A stretch of DNA of 64,000 nucleotides from an uncultured Polaribacter sp. (GTDB lineage Bacteria; Bacteroidota; Bacteroidia; Flavobacteriales; Flavobacteriaceae), in NCBI GenBank assembly GCA_943788045.1, contig CALSOT010000002.1, forward strand, positions 1 to 64,000. The letters are read 5' to 3'. The notes under the pieces were generated by a model, which saw only the letters and a list, made by a program, of their open reading frames with translations, did no database searches and had not been told where the DNA came from. This document shows, in pieces, positions 63,186 to 64,000 of this stretch; the first letter of the stretch is position 1, and every line of letters begins with the position of its first letter. The translations under genes were made by a program, and so were the position numbers.

Positions 63186-63219
63186 AAAAAAAGCCTACTA
63201 ATTATAGCAGGCTTTTTTA
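63186..63219. terminator. terminator between the regulator gene and katG
   Basis: Stem AAAAAAGCCT / AGGCTTTTTT with a partly paired loop, between two convergent genes, followed by a T run on either strand. Confidence 0.75.
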
Positions 63220-63233
63220 TTGAATGTATTTTA

Positions 63234-64000
<767 letters not shown>

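Overview
The window is AT-rich DNA from a member of the Bacteroidota, almost certainly a marine Flavobacteriaceae (a Polaribacter- or Tenacibaculum-like organism is an inference). Support: the divergent gldJ / porU-porV group of gliding and type IX secretion, the Bacteroidota-type -7 box (TAnnTTTG, sometimes with an upstream TTG) in front of many genes, a CcsB-CcsA fusion, the mutA-mutB operon linked to udk and a DivIC-like gene, and weak or absent Shine-Dalgarno sequences.

Layout. 1-19.9 kb: a capsule/O-antigen type polysaccharide locus on the + strand. It holds the tail of one Wzx flippase, a GT4, gmd, a second Wzx, an acyltransferase remnant, a Wzy-like polymerase, several GT2/GT4 glycosyltransferases, two hexapeptide acetyltransferases, then a WbpV-like epimerase, WbpL/WecA-like initiating transferase, DegT aminotransferase and WbpM-like UDP-GlcNAc 4,6-dehydratase, and finally the Wza-like export lipoprotein and BY-kinase Wzc. 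A matching PHP-type tyrosine phosphatase lies at 21.3-22.0 kb on the opposite strand. Between kinase and phosphatase (19.9-21.1 kb) lies a gene-free array of about five modular repeats with a hairpin core. 22-31 kb: GlcNAc kinase, murF, gldJ, porU, porV, cdd. 31-40 kb: a decayed truncated-haemoglobin gene, a KAS III enzyme, guaA, a LysM/periplasmic-binding lipoprotein, a TPR membrane protein and the 1044-aa cytochrome c maturation fusion. 40-45.5 kb: udk, DivIC-like, mutA, a small membrane protein and mutB in one operon. 45.6-50 kb: tRNA-Thr and a photolyase, SRPBCC, TspO, glutathione peroxidase and SDR cluster that looks like a light/oxidative stress unit. 50-53 kb: a true formylglycine-generating enzyme, tRNA-Pro, trxB and a J-domain protein. 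53-59.5 kb: a MarR regulator followed by fadN-fadA-fadE (beta-oxidation), with a twin palindromic operator. 59.5-64 kb: an ABC exporter, an MscS remnant, an NtrC-type regulator without HTH, and the frameshifted 3' part of katG.

The genes group into four functional themes: surface polysaccharide synthesis with its kinase/phosphatase control; secretion and gliding (GldJ, PorU, PorV); oxidation of odd-chain and ordinary fatty acids (mut and fad operons); and protection against light and peroxide (photolyase, TspO, GPx, TrxB, KatG).

A notable technical point: at least a dozen single-base frame breaks lie in 1-19.9 kb and 62-64 kb, whereas no real gene in 22-61.8 kb has one apart from two decayed remnants. 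Most breaks leave well-conserved protein on both sides, so they may be sequence errors rather than gene death.
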